Assembly: GCF_003711205.1 (NCBI RefSeq)
Contig: NZ_CP031013.1
Location: 3,018,501-3,082,500 of the forward strand
Direction of reading: 5' to 3'
Length of the DNA: 64,000 nucleotides
Source of the DNA: Polaromonas sp. SP1
GTDB taxonomy: Bacteria > Pseudomonadota > Gammaproteobacteria > Burkholderiales > Burkholderiaceae_C
A program made the position numbers and the translations under genes. Within the stretch, counting starts at the first letter, position 1. Each line of letters opens with the position of its first letter. This document shows, piece by piece, positions 17,948 to 27,126 of the stretch. The notes below the pieces were generated by a model. The model had not been told where the DNA came from. It saw only the letters and a list, made by a program, of their open reading frames with translations, and made no database searches.

Positions 17948-18946
17948 ATGACTTCGCCCCGTTCCCATTCCCGGCGCCTGCTGGCCGGCACCGCCGCCCT
18001 GGCGCTCATGACGCTGCTGGCCCCCGCCGCCCAGGCCCAGGCCCCTGCGGCCTATCCCAACAAACCGGTCAAGCTGATTGTTCCGTTTCCGGCCGGCGGT
18101 GGCGGCGACACCCTGGCGCGGCTGGTCATGCTGCGCGCGGCCAAAGAACTGGGCCAGCCCATCGTGGTGGAAAACCTGGGCGGCGCCGGCGGAAATGTGG
18201 GCAGCGCCGCCGCCGCCAAGGCGCCAGCCGACGGCTACACCTTGCTCTACGGCACCAACGGCACACACGCCATCAACCATGCGATCTATAAATCACCCGG
18301 CTTCAGCGTGCGTGACTTCGAGCCGGTGACCCAGCTCACACGCATCGCGGCCATGGTGGTGGTGCGGCCCACGCTGCCGGTTAATTCCATGGCTGAACTG
18401 ACCAGGCTGCTCAAAGCCAGCCCGGGCAAGTACACCTTCGGCTCCGCCGGCAACGGCACCACCTCGCACCTGGCCGGCGAGATCTACAAGTCGCGCGCCG
18501 GCCTGGCGGTGGTGCACATTCCCTACCGCGGCGGCGCCCAGGCCATGACCGACCTGATGGGCGGGCAGGTCGACATGATGATTGAAGTGATGCCGAACGC
18601 CGCACCCCAGGCCAAAAGCGGCCGTGTCAAACCGCTGGCGGTGACGACGGCCACGCGCGTGGCGGGCTGGCCCGATGTACCGACGATTGCGGAGTCGGGC
18701 TTGCCCGGTTTTGATGTGAGCGCGTGGGACGCGATTTTTGTCCCCGCCGGAACGCCGCGCCCCATCGTCAACCGCTTGAACGAGGCGATCCACAAAGCCC
18801 TGGCTGACCCCGAGCTGCGCGCGCAACTGCAATCACGCGGCGCTGAAGTGGCGCCCGGCACGCCTGAAGAGCTGGCCAAACATATCGCCAGCAACATGAC
18901 GCTGTGGGGCGATGCGGTGAAGCGTTCGGGCGCCGCAGTCGACTGA
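17948..18946 (+). CDS. Bug-family tripartite tricarboxylate transporter substrate-binding protein
   Basis: A 332-residue TctC/Bug periplasmic binding protein. The signal peptide has an R-R pair (S-R-R-L-L-A-G) and ends A-Q-A-Q. The mature start Y-P-N-K-P-V-K-L-I-V-P-F-P-A-G-G and the A-D-G-Y-T-L-L segment are hallmarks of the family. Bug proteins bind carboxylates and other small ligands and are very numerous in Burkholderiales, usually without linked TctA/TctB membrane subunits, as here. AGGAG precedes the ATG. Divergent from a GntR regulator; ligand unknown. Confidence 0.9.
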   Translation: MTSPRSHSRRLLAGTAALALMTLLAPAAQAQAPAAYPNKPVKLIVPFPAGGGGDTLARLVMLRAAKELGQPIVVENLGGAGGNVGSAAAAKAPADGYTLLYGTNGTHAINHAIYKSPGFSVRDFEPVTQLTRIAAMVVVRPTLPVNSMAELTRLLKASPGKYTFGSAGNGTTSHLAGEIYKSRAGLAVVHIPYRGGAQAMTDLMGGQVDMMIEVMPNAAPQAKSGRVKPLAVTTATRVAGWPDVPTIAESGLPGFDVSAWDAIFVPAGTPRPIVNRLNEAIHKALADPELRAQLQSRGAEVAPGTPEELAKHIASNMTLWGDAVKRSGAAVD

Positions 18947-18960
18947 CGCGGCCATCCATC

Positions 18961-19004
18961 ACGGCCAACAATCATGGCCAACAAACGGCCAATAAACGGC
19001 CAAC
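18961..19004. repeat. Short imperfect tandem repeat
   Basis: GGCCAA(C/T)AA is repeated four times with A/C-rich or ATCAT spacers just after the Bug stop codon and before the terminator. It has no coding sense and no obvious regulatory role. Confidence 0.5.
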
Positions 19005-19034
19005 AAAAAAGCGACCCTGGCGGTCGCTTTTTTT
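19005..19034. terminator. Bidirectional intrinsic terminator
   Basis: GCGACC (19011-19016) pairs with GGTCGC (19022-19027) around a five-base loop, flanked by six A and seven T. It serves the Bug gene on the plus strand and the HxlR gene on the minus strand. Confidence 0.9.
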
Positions 19035-19066
19035 ATGACGCCGATGAAACCGGCGAAAGGAAAATT

Positions 19067-19375
19067 TTACTTTTTCTTGGTCTGGCTCACAGCCCACTTG
19101 CCGGCAAATGCCTGCAGGTCGTTCAGGCGCTTGAGCAGGTCGCCGCCCAGCGTGGTGACGGTGTAGCCCTCGGTGCCGTGGGCCACCAGGCCGGCTGCGC
19201 GCAATTCCTTGATGCGGGTATTGAGGGTGTTGGGAGTGATGCTGCCGATGCTGTCTTGCAGGAGGCGGAACGTCTGGGGGTGGCCGTCTTTCAAGGCCCA
19301 CAGCACGCGAAGGGCGTAGCGTGCTTCCAGCAGTTCAAGCAATTGGCCTACTGCTGCATTTTCTTTGGCGCTCAT
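19067..19375 (-). CDS. HxlR-like winged-helix transcriptional regulator
   Basis: A 102-residue single-domain regulator related to the HxlR family: L-E-A-R-Y-A-L-R-V-L-W-A-L-K-D-G, then T-P-N-T-L-N-T-R-I-K-E-L-R-A-A-G-L-V as the recognition helix region. The tail is basic (Q-T-K-K-K). The ATG has GGAG seven bases upstream. Two direct GGTCACAG copies with 11-bp period (19390-19397 and 19401-19408) precede the start and could be part of its own operator. No obvious target is adjacent. Confidence 0.78.
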   Translation of the reverse strand: MSAKENAAVGQLLELLEARYALRVLWALKDGHPQTFRLLQDSIGSITPNTLNTRIKELRAAGLVAHGTEGYTVTTLGGDLLKRLNDLQAFAGKWAVSQTKKK

Positions 19376-19474
19376 CAGGTTATCTCCTCGGTCACAGTTT
19401 GGTCACAGGTGGTTGTTAAGCAAAAAGCTTCTATCAGCTTCATCCAAATATAACGCAAATTCCTGGGTGCTACG

Positions 19475-19525
19475 AGTTTTGTAGCTAGCAACCCACGCTG
19501 GATGTGGTCCAGGGCCTACTAGTGC
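19475..19525. repeat. Possible degenerate copy of the small dispersed repeat
   Basis: The sequence from GTAGCTAGCAACCC to GGGCCTACTAGTG loosely follows the two-hairpin plan of the other copies but lacks an intact GCTATC/GATAGC pair. It lies in a 211-bp gap (19376-19586) with no gene. Confidence 0.3.
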
Positions 19526-19586
19526 CTGCCAGCCTTGGAAAACCCTGATGCGGCCAGCTCGTGTGCGTGCACCAAAACCGCGCCGG

Positions 19587-20648
19587 CTACATCACTGGAA
19601 TCACCGCAGCCGGATGCAGCGGCACCGCGCTGCCTGCTTTGGACGATGCCATGATGGCCTCAATCACCTGCTGCACCCCGAGTGCGGAGCGGCCGGTCAC
19701 GGCCGGAGCCGCGCCATTTTGCACCGCACGGATGAAGTCTTCCAGCACGGCCCGATGGGCGGCATGATCAAACGCCATCGGGTCCGCGCCGCCGCCCGAG
19801 GCTTGGGCCGCGCCGGCCGTAGCCGTCTTGCCGTTGTGAAACGCGGCCCGCATTTCGCCGCCTTCCAGTGTTGCCGTTCCCTGGGTGAAATTCAGTTCGA
19901 TGCGCTCCGGAAATCCGGGGTAGGCCGCCGTGGTGGCCTGCACCACGGCCACCGCGCCGTTGCTGTAGTGCAGCAATGCCGCAGCGGTGTCTTCGCCTTC
20001 CATGCGGTGCACGGGGCTGGTGCCGGCAATGCCCGTCACACGCTGCGGCATGCCGATCAGGCTGAGCAGCAAGTCCAGTGTGTGGATGGCTTGCGTGATC
20101 AACACGCCGCCGCCGTCGCGGGCCAGTGTGCCGCGGCCCGGCTCGTCGTAATAACTTTGCGGCCGCCACCAGCGCACGAAAGCAGCGGCGCCGACCAGCT
20201 GCCCAAGTTCGCCCGAGGCGATCAGCGCGCGCAGGCCCAGCGCGGCTTCGCGCAGCCGGTGCTGCAGCATCACGGCCAGCGTCACGCCTGCGGTCTCGCA
20301 CGCCTCCACCAGCGCGTTGGCGCGGTTCAGGTCGATCTCCAGCGGTTTTTCAACCAGCACGTGTTTGCCTGCGCGGGCTGCGCGCTGCACCATGTCCAGG
20401 TGCGCGTTGGGCGGCGTCAGCACCAGCACGGCCTTGATGCTGTCGTCCTCGAGGATGTCTTCCAGGCGCGTGGTTTTGCGCGCACCATCCGGCACTTGCA
20501 CCGCCGCCAGCCGGCCGGCATCCCGCCCATAGACATAGACAAGCTCGGAGATGCCCGCAAGGTCTTGCAGGCTGCGGAAATGCGGCGCCGAGCCCAGCCC
20601 GGCGCCTATGACGGCCAGGCGCAGCCGTTCGGGGGAAATACGCGTCAT
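19587..20648 (-). CDS. Gfo/Idh/MocA family oxidoreductase
   Basis: A 353-residue NAD(P)-dependent sugar oxidoreductase. An N-terminal Rossmann domain has G-A-G-L-G-S (about residues 14-19) and the E-K-P-L motif (H-V-L-V-E-K-P-L) that marks the family. The C-terminal sheet domain has the G-G-G-V-L-I-T-Q-A-I-H-T-L-D-L-L signature. Members oxidise or reduce sugars and polyols. It ends the fadR-gudD-dctP-bug minus-strand unit, so a role in uronate or aldarate side reactions is likely. ATG 20648 is preferred to an upstream TTG at 20669. Confidence 0.87.
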   Translation of the reverse strand: MTRISPERLRLAVIGAGLGSAPHFRSLQDLAGISELVYVYGRDAGRLAAVQVPDGARKTTRLEDILEDDSIKAVLVLTPPNAHLDMVQRAARAGKHVLVEKPLEIDLNRANALVEACETAGVTLAVMLQHRLREAALGLRALIASGELGQLVGAAAFVRWWRPQSYYDEPGRGTLARDGGGVLITQAIHTLDLLLSLIGMPQRVTGIAGTSPVHRMEGEDTAAALLHYSNGAVAVVQATTAAYPGFPERIELNFTQGTATLEGGEMRAAFHNGKTATAGAAQASGGGADPMAFDHAAHRAVLEDFIRAVQNGAAPAVTGRSALGVQQVIEAIMASSKAGSAVPLHPAAVIPVM

Positions 20649-20682
20649 CTTGGGTTCTGTATCTTTCAATCGATTTTGACGT

Positions 20683-21666
20683 TCAATCGGCGGTGATGCG
20701 GCGTGTCTCTATCAAGGTCTTCCAGCGCTCCCACTCGCGCAGCTGGAAGGCGGTGAACTCTTCCGGCGTGCTGGCAACGATCTCCAGCCCCTGGTCAAGC
20801 ATGCGCTTTTTCGTCTCTGCATCCTGCATGGCGGCGATCACCGCGTCGCTCAAAATCTTCTTCGTGGCGGCCGGCAAGCCTTTGGGGGCGGCCATGCCCT
20901 GCCATGAATAAACCTCGGCGCCTTTCACACCGGCTTCGGCCAGCGTGGGCACATCGGGCAGCACGGGCGAGCGCTTGTCGCCGGTGACGGCGATCGCGCG
21001 CAGCTTGCCCGCACGGATGTGCGGCAGAACGGCATTCACGTTCTGGAAAGAAAAGTCGACCTGGTTGCCCAGCAGGTCGTTGACCGCGGGCGCTCCGCCC
21101 TTGTAGGGCACGTGCACGCCTTCGGTTTTGGACTGCTGCCAGAACAGCTCGGCCGAAAGATGGTCGGACGAACCGTTGCCCGAGCTTGCAAACGAGACCT
21201 TGCCCGGCGTCTTGCGCAGCAGCGCGAGCACATCGGCCACCGTGCGTTCGGGCCGCGCCACATTGGCGACCAGCACATTCGGCGCCTGCACCGGCACGCT
21301 GATGTAGTCGAAGTCTTTGGTGGCGTCGTAAGGCACGCTTTTGAGCAGGTGCGGTGTGACGACGAACGCACCCAGCGAAGACACCAGCAGCGTGTAGCCG
21401 TCAGGCGCCGCGCGCTTGACCTGGCCGGTGCCTATGGTGCCGGTGGCGCCGGGCCGGTTATCGACAACAAAGGTGCCGCCCAGCCGCGTCTGCAATTGCA
21501 GCGCCAGCGCGCGCGCCACCATGTCGGTGGAGCCGCCGGCCGGGAAGGGCACAACGATGGTCACGGTCTTGCCTGCGGGCCACGCGCCTTGGGCCGCTGC
21601 GGAAAACGGCAGCGCCGCAAGCGCGGCGCCGGCCAGTGCGAAGTGTATGAGGGAGCGGCGTTTCAT
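20683..21666 (-). CDS. Bug-family substrate-binding protein
   Basis: A 327-residue TctC/Bug periplasmic protein with signal peptide M-K-R-R-S-L-I-H ending S-A-A-A-Q-G-A-W-P. The family core is V-T-I-V-V-P-F-P-A-G-G-S-T-D-M-V and P-D-G-Y-T-L-L-V. AGGAG lies five bases before ATG 21666; the long open frame upstream has no such site and crosses the gap to the previous gene. It lies in the gudD operon, so an aldarate or uronate is the probable ligand, but no Tct membrane subunit is present. Confidence 0.9.
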   Translation of the reverse strand: MKRRSLIHFALAGAALAALPFSAAAQGAWPAGKTVTIVVPFPAGGSTDMVARALALQLQTRLGGTFVVDNRPGATGTIGTGQVKRAAPDGYTLLVSSLGAFVVTPHLLKSVPYDATKDFDYISVPVQAPNVLVANVARPERTVADVLALLRKTPGKVSFASSGNGSSDHLSAELFWQQSKTEGVHVPYKGGAPAVNDLLGNQVDFSFQNVNAVLPHIRAGKLRAIAVTGDKRSPVLPDVPTLAEAGVKGAEVYSWQGMAAPKGLPAATKKILSDAVIAAMQDAETKKRMLDQGLEIVASTPEEFTAFQLREWERWKTLIETRRITAD

Positions 21667-21755
21667 GGTGTCTCCTGTGCGTGGTGCCGGAATGACGGCA
21701 AGGCATGCAGCGGCCCGCGCCGCTCCATGCCTGCCCGGTTCACTGGTTAACTTGT

Positions 21756-22745
21756 TTACTTGATGGCCTGGATGCGCTCGTACAGGCTCTTGGGCCACGG
21801 TGCATCGGCGGCGGTCAGCGACGGCAACACGGCTGCGGCAAAAGGTGTGCGGTCTACCTTGTTGACGGTTTTGCCCTTTTTCTCGAACTCGGCGACCAGG
21901 CGGTTTTCGGCGTCGACGATGTCCTGGCTCGCACGGCTGGAAGCCTCCCACAGAACCTGGTCGAACACCTTTTTGTCGGCGTCGCTCAGCTTGGACCACA
22001 CCGAGCTGGAGACCGCGGTGATCAGCGATTCGGTGATGTGGCCCGTCAGCGTGATGTACTTCTGCACTTCATAGAACTTCTTGGCCTCAATCGTCGGCAG
22101 TGGGTTTTCCTGTGCATCGACCGTGCCGTTTTGCAGCGCCAGGTAGACCTCGGCAAATGCGATGGGCGTGGGGTTGGCGCCGACGGCCTTGGGGAACATG
22201 GTGAAGAGCGGCGCATCGGGCACGCGCAGTTTCAGGCCCTTCATGTCCTCGGGTTTGGCGATGACCTTGTTCGAAGTCATGTGGCGCAGGCCGTAGTAGG
22301 TGTAGCCCGCAATGTGCTGGCCGCCGGTTTTGCCGGCATAGCCCTGCGCCAGCTCCTGGAAGACCGGGCCGTTGCGGAAAGCCTGGAAGTGGTTGTAATC
22401 GCGGAACACGAAAGGCGCGGCGGCAATCGACAGCGGCGGGAAAGCGCGCCCGGCAAACGCGGCGCCGGTGTAAATGATGTCAACGGTGCCCAGCGTCAGG
22501 CCCTGGTTGATTTCGGTTTCCTTGCCCAGCGATGAAGCCGGGAAGACTTCCACCACATAGCGGCCATTGGTCTTTTTCTTGATCTCGTCAGCGGCCCACA
22601 CAGCCTGCTTGTGAAAGGTTTCCGACGTCTCGTAGACGTGGGCCCACTTCAATTTGGTCTGGGCCATCGCGCTGCCTGCGCCCATCGCGCCGGCCAGTGC
22701 CAGCAATGTTGCGACGGCAAGGCTGCCAAGGGTTCTGCGTTTCAT
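21756..22745 (-). CDS. TRAP transporter substrate-binding protein (DctP family), first of three
   Basis: A 329-residue DctP-type periplasmic protein. A signal peptide (M-K-R-R-T-L-G-S-L-A-V...S-A-M-A-Q) is followed by T-K-L-K-W-A-H-V-Y-E-T-S-E-T-F-H. The ligand-carboxylate Arg region is L-R-V-P-D-A-P-L-F, and Q-N-G-T-V-D-A-Q-E-N-P matches the family. It lies between gudD and a Bug gene. The only TRAP membrane pair in the window is the divergent 28-30 kb one, so it may feed that pair or a distant one. Sequence is clearly different from the other two DctP proteins. Confidence 0.9.
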   Translation of the reverse strand: MKRRTLGSLAVATLLALAGAMGAGSAMAQTKLKWAHVYETSETFHKQAVWAADEIKKKTNGRYVVEVFPASSLGKETEINQGLTLGTVDIIYTGAAFAGRAFPPLSIAAAPFVFRDYNHFQAFRNGPVFQELAQGYAGKTGGQHIAGYTYYGLRHMTSNKVIAKPEDMKGLKLRVPDAPLFTMFPKAVGANPTPIAFAEVYLALQNGTVDAQENPLPTIEAKKFYEVQKYITLTGHITESLITAVSSSVWSKLSDADKKVFDQVLWEASSRASQDIVDAENRLVAEFEKKGKTVNKVDRTPFAAAVLPSLTAADAPWPKSLYERIQAIK

Positions 22746-22907
22746 GATGTTTTGTCTCCTGGTGTTTGTAATAGGAATAGCAGAGTGGGTATCGCTGGTG
22801 GAAAAAGGGCGCCGGGGTATACCGCCCCCGGTGCGCCTGATGGGGCAAAAAAGCCCATCGCAAAGGACTTCCGGGAGCCTCTAACTTCCCAAAAGCCCTT
22901 CTTGAAC

Positions 22908-24284
22908 TTATCGAACCATGCAGGGCATCTTGTTGTTGAACTTCCAGCCGGGGATCAGGTACTGCATGGCGATCGCGTCGTCGCGCGCGCCCAGGCCGTG
23001 CTTGAGGTAGAGCTGGTGGGCCTTTTCAACCTCGGCCATGTCCAGCTCCACGCCCAGGCCGGGCTGCTTGGGCACGGCGACTTCGCCGCCCACGATTTGC
23101 AGCGGCGCTTTCGTCAGGCGCTGGCCGTCCTGCCAGATCCAGTGGGTGTCGATGGCCGTGACCTTGCCCGGCGCGGCAGCGGCCACGTGCGTGAACATGG
23201 CCAGCGAGATGTCGAAGTGGTTGTTGGAGTGCGAGCCCCAGGTCAGGCCCCAGGTCTGGCAGATCTGCGCTACGCGAACGGACCCCTGCATGGTCCAGAA
23301 GTGCGGGTCGGCCAGCGGGATGTCGACCGACTGCAGGTGGATGGTGTGCGAGAGTTCGCGCCAGTCGGTGGCGATCATGTTGGTGGCGGTGGGCAGGCCG
23401 GTGGCGCGGCGGAATTCCGCCATCACCTCGCGGCCCGAGAACACACCTTCGGCGCCGCACGGGTCTTCGGCGTAGGCCAATACATCGCCGCGCCCCTGGC
23501 AGATGCGGATCGCGTCCTTGAGCAGCCAGCCGCCGTTCGGGTCCAGCGTGATGCGCGCCTCGGGAAAGCGCTCGGCCAGCGCGGTGATGGCTTCCATTTC
23601 CTCTTCGCCGCGCAGCACGCCGCCCTTGAGCTTGAAGTCCTTGAAGCCGTAGCGCTTGTAGGCCGCTTCGGCCAGTGCCACGATGCCGTCGGCGTCCATG
23701 GCCGCCTCGTGGCGCAGGCGGAACCAGTCGTCTTCGGCGTCGGGCGCCGAAGCGTAGGGCAGACCGGTCTGCTTGCGGTCGGCAATATAAAAGAGGTAGC
23801 CCAGCATGGCCACCGAGTCGCGCTGCTGGCCGTCGCCCAGCAGGGCCGCCACGGGCACGCCCAGGAACTGGCCGAGCAGGTCGAGCAGGGCGCTTTCCAC
23901 CGCGGTGACGGCATGGATCGCCACGCGCAGGTCAAAGGTCTGGTTGCCGCGGCCGCCGCTGTCGCGGTCGGCAAAGCGCGTGCGCAGGGTGTTCAGGATG
24001 TGGTTCCAGGCGCCGATCGACTGGCCTTCGATCAGCTCACGCGCATCTTCCAGCGTGTTGCGGATCTTCTCGCCGCCGGGGACTTCGCCCACGCCGGTGC
24101 GGCCGGAGCTGTCGGTCAGGATGACCAGGTTGCGGGTGAAGAAAGGTGCGTGGGCGCCGCTCAGGTTCAGCAGCATGCTGTCCTGCCCGGCCACCGGAAT
24201 CACCTGCACGCGGGTGATGCGCGGGGTTTGTGAGGATGCGGAAGCGGAAACGTTGGACGCAGGAGTGGCTTTGGAAGCGGGCAT
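22908..24284 (-). CDS. gudD: Glucarate dehydratase
   Basis: A 458-residue enolase-superfamily dehydratase that converts D-glucarate (and L-idarate) to 5-keto-4-deoxy-D-glucarate. Catalytic residues seen: K218 and K220 in F-K-L-K-G-G, D248 and N250 in L-D-P-N-G-G-W, E273 in Y-A-E-D-P, N302 in A-T-N-M-I, D326 in L-A-D-P-H, and H352 in G-S-H-S-N-N-H-F-D. The C-terminus ([16 protein letters not shown]) closely follows E. coli GudD. ATG 24284 gives a disordered Ser/Ala-rich head about 20 residues longer than usual. Confidence 0.95.
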   Translation of the reverse strand: MPASKATPASNVSASASSQTPRITRVQVIPVAGQDSMLLNLSGAHAPFFTRNLVILTDSSGRTGVGEVPGGEKIRNTLEDARELIEGQSIGAWNHILNTLRTRFADRDSGGRGNQTFDLRVAIHAVTAVESALLDLLGQFLGVPVAALLGDGQQRDSVAMLGYLFYIADRKQTGLPYASAPDAEDDWFRLRHEAAMDADGIVALAEAAYKRYGFKDFKLKGGVLRGEEEMEAITALAERFPEARITLDPNGGWLLKDAIRICQGRGDVLAYAEDPCGAEGVFSGREVMAEFRRATGLPTATNMIATDWRELSHTIHLQSVDIPLADPHFWTMQGSVRVAQICQTWGLTWGSHSNNHFDISLAMFTHVAAAAPGKVTAIDTHWIWQDGQRLTKAPLQIVGGEVAVPKQPGLGVELDMAEVEKAHQLYLKHGLGARDDAIAMQYLIPGWKFNNKMPCMVR

Positions 24285-24307
24285 ACCGGGCTTGTGTGTA
24301 GGATGGT

Positions 24308-24336
24308 TGATAAGGAATTTATCAGTTATCGTACAA
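24308..24336. promoter_or_regulatory. FadR-type operator candidate upstream of gudD
   Basis: Two overlapping signals lie in the gap between the regulator and gudD. One is the inverted repeat TGATAA-N5-TTATCA (24308-24324). The other is TTGTACGATAA on the minus strand (24336-24326), which fits the FadR/GntR pattern TNGTNNNACNA with one mismatch. A matching TTGTNNGATRA element occurs at 25250-25240. Confidence 0.5.
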
Positions 24337-24348
24337 CTCACCGATTTT

Positions 24349-25194
24349 TTATGCAACCAGATTTGTCCCTAGCGGCTGGGCTGCCTGAAGGTCTGCGGCG
24401 TTCCCCGGCGGCTGCATGGTGTGGGCATTGTTGCCCCGGCGCAGGCGCTCACGGCTGTTGGAAAGATGGGTGCGCATGGCGGCACGGGCGGCTTCGGCGT
24501 CCTGGTTGCGGATGGCGTTGTAAATGCTTTCGTGCTCGCTGTTGACCCGCTGCAGGTAGTTGAAGCGGCCCTCGGGCGCGCTGTGCGCCGTGTTCACCCG
24601 GGTGCGCGGGATGATCATGGTGCCCAGGTAGGTCATCAGGTCGGCAAAGTGGCGGTTGCCGGTGGAGCGGGCCACTTCCATATGGAACTGGAAGTCCGGC
24701 GGCACCGCGTCGGAGTCCAGGCTGATGGAGTCGTGGAAGGCGCGCAGGGCAGTTTCCAGGGCCTTGAGGTTTTCGGGGGTCCGCCGCTGGGCAGCCAGGC
24801 CGGCGGCCTCGGTTTCCAGGCTGATGCGCAGCTCCAGCACCGAGATCACGTCGGCCACGGTGGCGAAGTCCTCGGCCGTGATCCGGAAGTTGCCGGACTC
24901 CTGCGGCTGCAGGACAAACGTGCCGATGCCGTGCCGGGTTTCGACCAGGCCCGAAGCCTGCAGCTTGGACAGGGACTCCCGCACGACCGTGCGGCTGACG
25001 TCGAAACGAGCCATGATTTCAGCTTCGGTCGGCAGCTTTTCACCGGGTTGCAGGCGGCCCTCGCGGATGCTGGTGGCCAGGCTTTCGACGATCTCGCCGA
25101 CCAGCCCGCGCGGGCGCCGCACGCGCACCGGCTCCTCGTGAAAGGCAAGCGTCAGGCCTGTTTCAGGGCGACTAGGGGTTTTCCTTGAGTCCAT
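24349..25194 (-). CDS. FadR/GntR-family (FCD) regulator of the aldarate locus
   Basis: A 281-residue regulator. The N-terminal GntR winged helix includes [24 protein letters not shown] at about residues 51-74. The FCD domain with its His/Asp metal-site pattern follows ([13 protein letters not shown]). It sits between the gudD unit, which it heads on the minus strand, and the udh-gar unit on the plus strand. It is therefore the obvious controller of both, with an aldarate or uronate as likely ligand. The final residues (after about 255) are low-complexity. Confidence 0.9.
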   Translation of the reverse strand: MDSRKTPSRPETGLTLAFHEEPVRVRRPRGLVGEIVESLATSIREGRLQPGEKLPTEAEIMARFDVSRTVVRESLSKLQASGLVETRHGIGTFVLQPQESGNFRITAEDFATVADVISVLELRISLETEAAGLAAQRRTPENLKALETALRAFHDSISLDSDAVPPDFQFHMEVARSTGNRHFADLMTYLGTMIIPRTRVNTAHSAPEGRFNYLQRVNSEHESIYNAIRNQDAEAARAAMRTHLSNSRERLRRGNNAHTMQPPGNAADLQAAQPLGTNLVA

Positions 25195-25204
25195 TAAAAA
25201 ACCA

Positions 25205-25263
25205 TTGACAAGCTAGGGGGCGAATTGGAGAATTCCGAGTCATCAGACAACCTATGACTGATG
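25205..25263. promoter_or_regulatory. Candidate udh promoter with overlapping operator
   Basis: On the plus strand TTGACA (25205-25210) is followed after 17 bp by GAGAAT (25228-25233). Immediately downstream, nested inverted repeats GTCAT/ATGAC (25239-25258) and CATCAG/CTGATG (25241-25263) include TTGTCTGATGA on the minus strand (25250-25240). This shares TTGT-N2-GAT-N-A with the site upstream of gudD. A repressor here would block udh transcription and the divergent regulator gene. Confidence 0.5.
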
Positions 25264-25338
25264 CGTTTCTAGGTTGACTTTAACAAACTCCAAAAAAAAG
25301 TCCAGTGTTTGCGACCACACCGGGCCTCCCTCCAAAAA

Positions 25339-26148
25339 ATGACGATCAAAGTTCATGAAAAACTGCTGCTGACCGGCGCCGCCGGCGGTTTGGGCAAGGC
25401 CTTGCGCGAACGGCTGAAGGCCAATTGCTCGGTGCTGCGCCTTTCCGATGTGCAGGCCTTCGGCGCTGCCGCCGCCAATGAAGAAGTGGTGCTGGCCGAC
25501 CTGGCGGACTCCGCCGCCGTCCACAAGATGGTCGAGGGCGTGGACGCGATTGTTCACCTGGGCGGCGTCTCGGTGGAAGGGCCTTTCGGGCCCATCCTGC
25601 AGGCCAACATCCTGGGCGCCTATAACTTGTATGAGGCCGCCCGCAAACACGGCGTCAAGCGTATCGTCTTCGCCAGCTCCAACCACGTCACCGGTTTTTA
25701 CCGCCAGGACGAGACCATCACCGCCGACCACCCGCCGCGCCCCGACGGCCTGTACGGCTTGAGCAAAGCCTTCGGTGAAGATCTTTCGCGCCTGTATTTC
25801 GACCGCTACGGCATTGAAACCGCCTGCGTGCGCATCGGCTCCTCGTTCCCCGAGCCCAAAGACCGCCGCATGCTCGCGACCTGGCTGAGTTTTGACGACC
25901 TGCACCGCCTGATCACCGCCTGCCTGACGACGCCGGTGCTGGGCCACAGCATCGTGTTCGGCATGTCCGACAACGCCGTCACCTGGTGGGACAACAGCCG
26001 CGCACGCCACATCGGCTATGTACCCAAGGACAGCTCCGACATCTTCCGCGAGGCCGTTTACGCCCGCACCCCCGCGCCCGACCTGAAGGACCCGGTCGCC
26101 CAGTACCAGGGTGGCGGTTTTGTCGTCGCTGGCCCTTTCGGCGATTGA
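25339..26148 (+). CDS. udh: Uronate dehydrogenase
   Basis: A 269-residue short-chain (extended-SDR-like) dehydrogenase that oxidises D-galacturonate or D-glucuronate to the aldarolactone with NAD. The nucleotide motif T-G-A-A-G-G-L-G lies at residues 12-19. The catalytic Tyr139 and Lys143 are in Y-G-L-S-K, with the Ser of A-S-S-N-H just upstream. The S-F-P-E-P-K-D-R-R-M-L-A-T-W-L-S segment is characteristic of bacterial Udh. ATG 25339 is the natural start. First gene of the plus-strand catabolic unit, 16 bp before the lactonase gene. Confidence 0.92.
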   Translation: MTIKVHEKLLLTGAAGGLGKALRERLKANCSVLRLSDVQAFGAAAANEEVVLADLADSAAVHKMVEGVDAIVHLGGVSVEGPFGPILQANILGAYNLYEAARKHGVKRIVFASSNHVTGFYRQDETITADHPPRPDGLYGLSKAFGEDLSRLYFDRYGIETACVRIGSSFPEPKDRRMLATWLSFDDLHRLITACLTTPVLGHSIVFGMSDNAVTWWDNSRARHIGYVPKDSSDIFREAVYARTPAPDLKDPVAQYQGGGFVVAGPFGD

Positions 26149-26164
26149 GCAGGCGACAACCAGC

Positions 26165-27073
26165 ATGAGCCAATCCCAAGCCGAACTGGTCCTGGACGCG
26201 CGCAACGGCACGGGGGAGAGCCCTGTCTGGAGCGCCGCGGAACAGGCGCTTTACTGGGTCGACATCCCGGCGAAGAGGCTGTGCCGCTGGAGCGTGGCAG
26301 ACGCCGCGCTGACTGAATGGTCCGCTCCCGAAATGCTGGCCTGTGTCGCATCCATCGGGACAACGCAGGATTGGATCGCCGGCACTGAAAGCGGCATCTT
26401 CCGCCTGAGCCCGCAAGCCGATGGCCAGCTTGGTTTCAAACAACTTGCCGCCGTCAGCCATGCCATGCCCGGCATGCGCTTTAACGACGGCCGCTGCGAC
26501 CGCCAGGGCCGCTTCCTGGCCGGCACAATGTTGATGAATATGGCCGCTGGCGCACGTGCAGGCTGCATCTATAGCTATCAAAAAGATAGCAATGGCATTG
26601 CGCAGCTGAAAATGCTGCTGGACGGCTTCATCACGCCCAACGGCATGGCTTTCAGCCCCGACGGCCGCACGATGTATTTGTCGGACTCCCATCCCTCGGT
26701 GCAGACCATCTGGGCTTTTGATTACGACACCGACACCGGCACGCCCTCCAACCGCCGTGTCTTCGTCGACATGAACCCGCTGCCCGGCCGTCCGGATGGC
26801 GCGGCCGTGGACGCCGACGGCTGCTACTGGATCTGCGGCAACGACGCCGGCCTGATTCACCGCTTCACGCCTTCCGGCAAGCTGGACCGTTCGCTTGCCG
26901 TGCCCGTGAAGAAGCCCGCGATGTGCGCCTTCGGCGGCGCCGGGCTTGACACCCTGTTCGTGACATCGATACGCCCCGAAGGCATCGACCTGTCTGATCA
27001 GCCGCTGGCCGGCGGTGTGTTCGCGCTGCACCCCGGCGTGCGCGGGCTGCCCGAACCTGCGTGCGCGCTTTAA
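26165..27073 (+). CDS. SMP-30/gluconolactonase family lactonase
   Basis: A 302-residue six-bladed beta-propeller lactonase. Metal ligands expected for the family are Glu18 (G-E-S-P-V-W), Asn107 (R-F-N-D-G), Asn159 ([11 protein letters not shown]) and an Asp near residue 174 (L-S-D-S). Directly after udh, it probably hydrolyses galactaro- or glucaro-lactone to the open aldarate. Residues 136-142 are encoded by a perfect GCTATC-N5-GATAGC element, making a Tyr/Gln/Lys/Asp/Ser-rich insertion in a loop. This shows the dispersed repeat entering a coding sequence in frame. Confidence 0.88.
   Translation: MSQSQAELVLDARNGTGESPVWSAAEQALYWVDIPAKRLCRWSVADAALTEWSAPEMLACVASIGTTQDWIAGTESGIFRLSPQADGQLGFKQLAAVSHAMPGMRFNDGRCDRQGRFLAGTMLMNMAAGARAGCIYSYQKDSNGIAQLKMLLDGFITPNGMAFSPDGRTMYLSDSHPSVQTIWAFDYDTDTGTPSNRRVFVDMNPLPGRPDGAAVDADGCYWICGNDAGLIHRFTPSGKLDRSLAVPVKKPAMCAFGGAGLDTLFVTSIRPEGIDLSDQPLAGGVFALHPGVRGLPEPACAL
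26574..26590. repeat. Small dispersed repeat core inside the lactonase gene, copy 4
   Basis: GCTATCAAAAAGATAGC is a perfect six-base stem with a five-base loop, read in frame within the SMP-30 coding sequence. It lacks the second, GGGCTGGAGG half of the intergenic copies. Confidence 0.65.
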
Positions 27074-27126
27074 AAAGACCAAGAGTCAGTAACGAGTTTT
27101 CAACCACCAACCTAGAGGAAGAGACA

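Noticed and set aside
18961..19004. Short tandem GGCCAA repeats as a CRISPR array
   Set aside because: Units are about 11-15 bp with no separate spacers and no cas genes; they are a simple sequence repeat.
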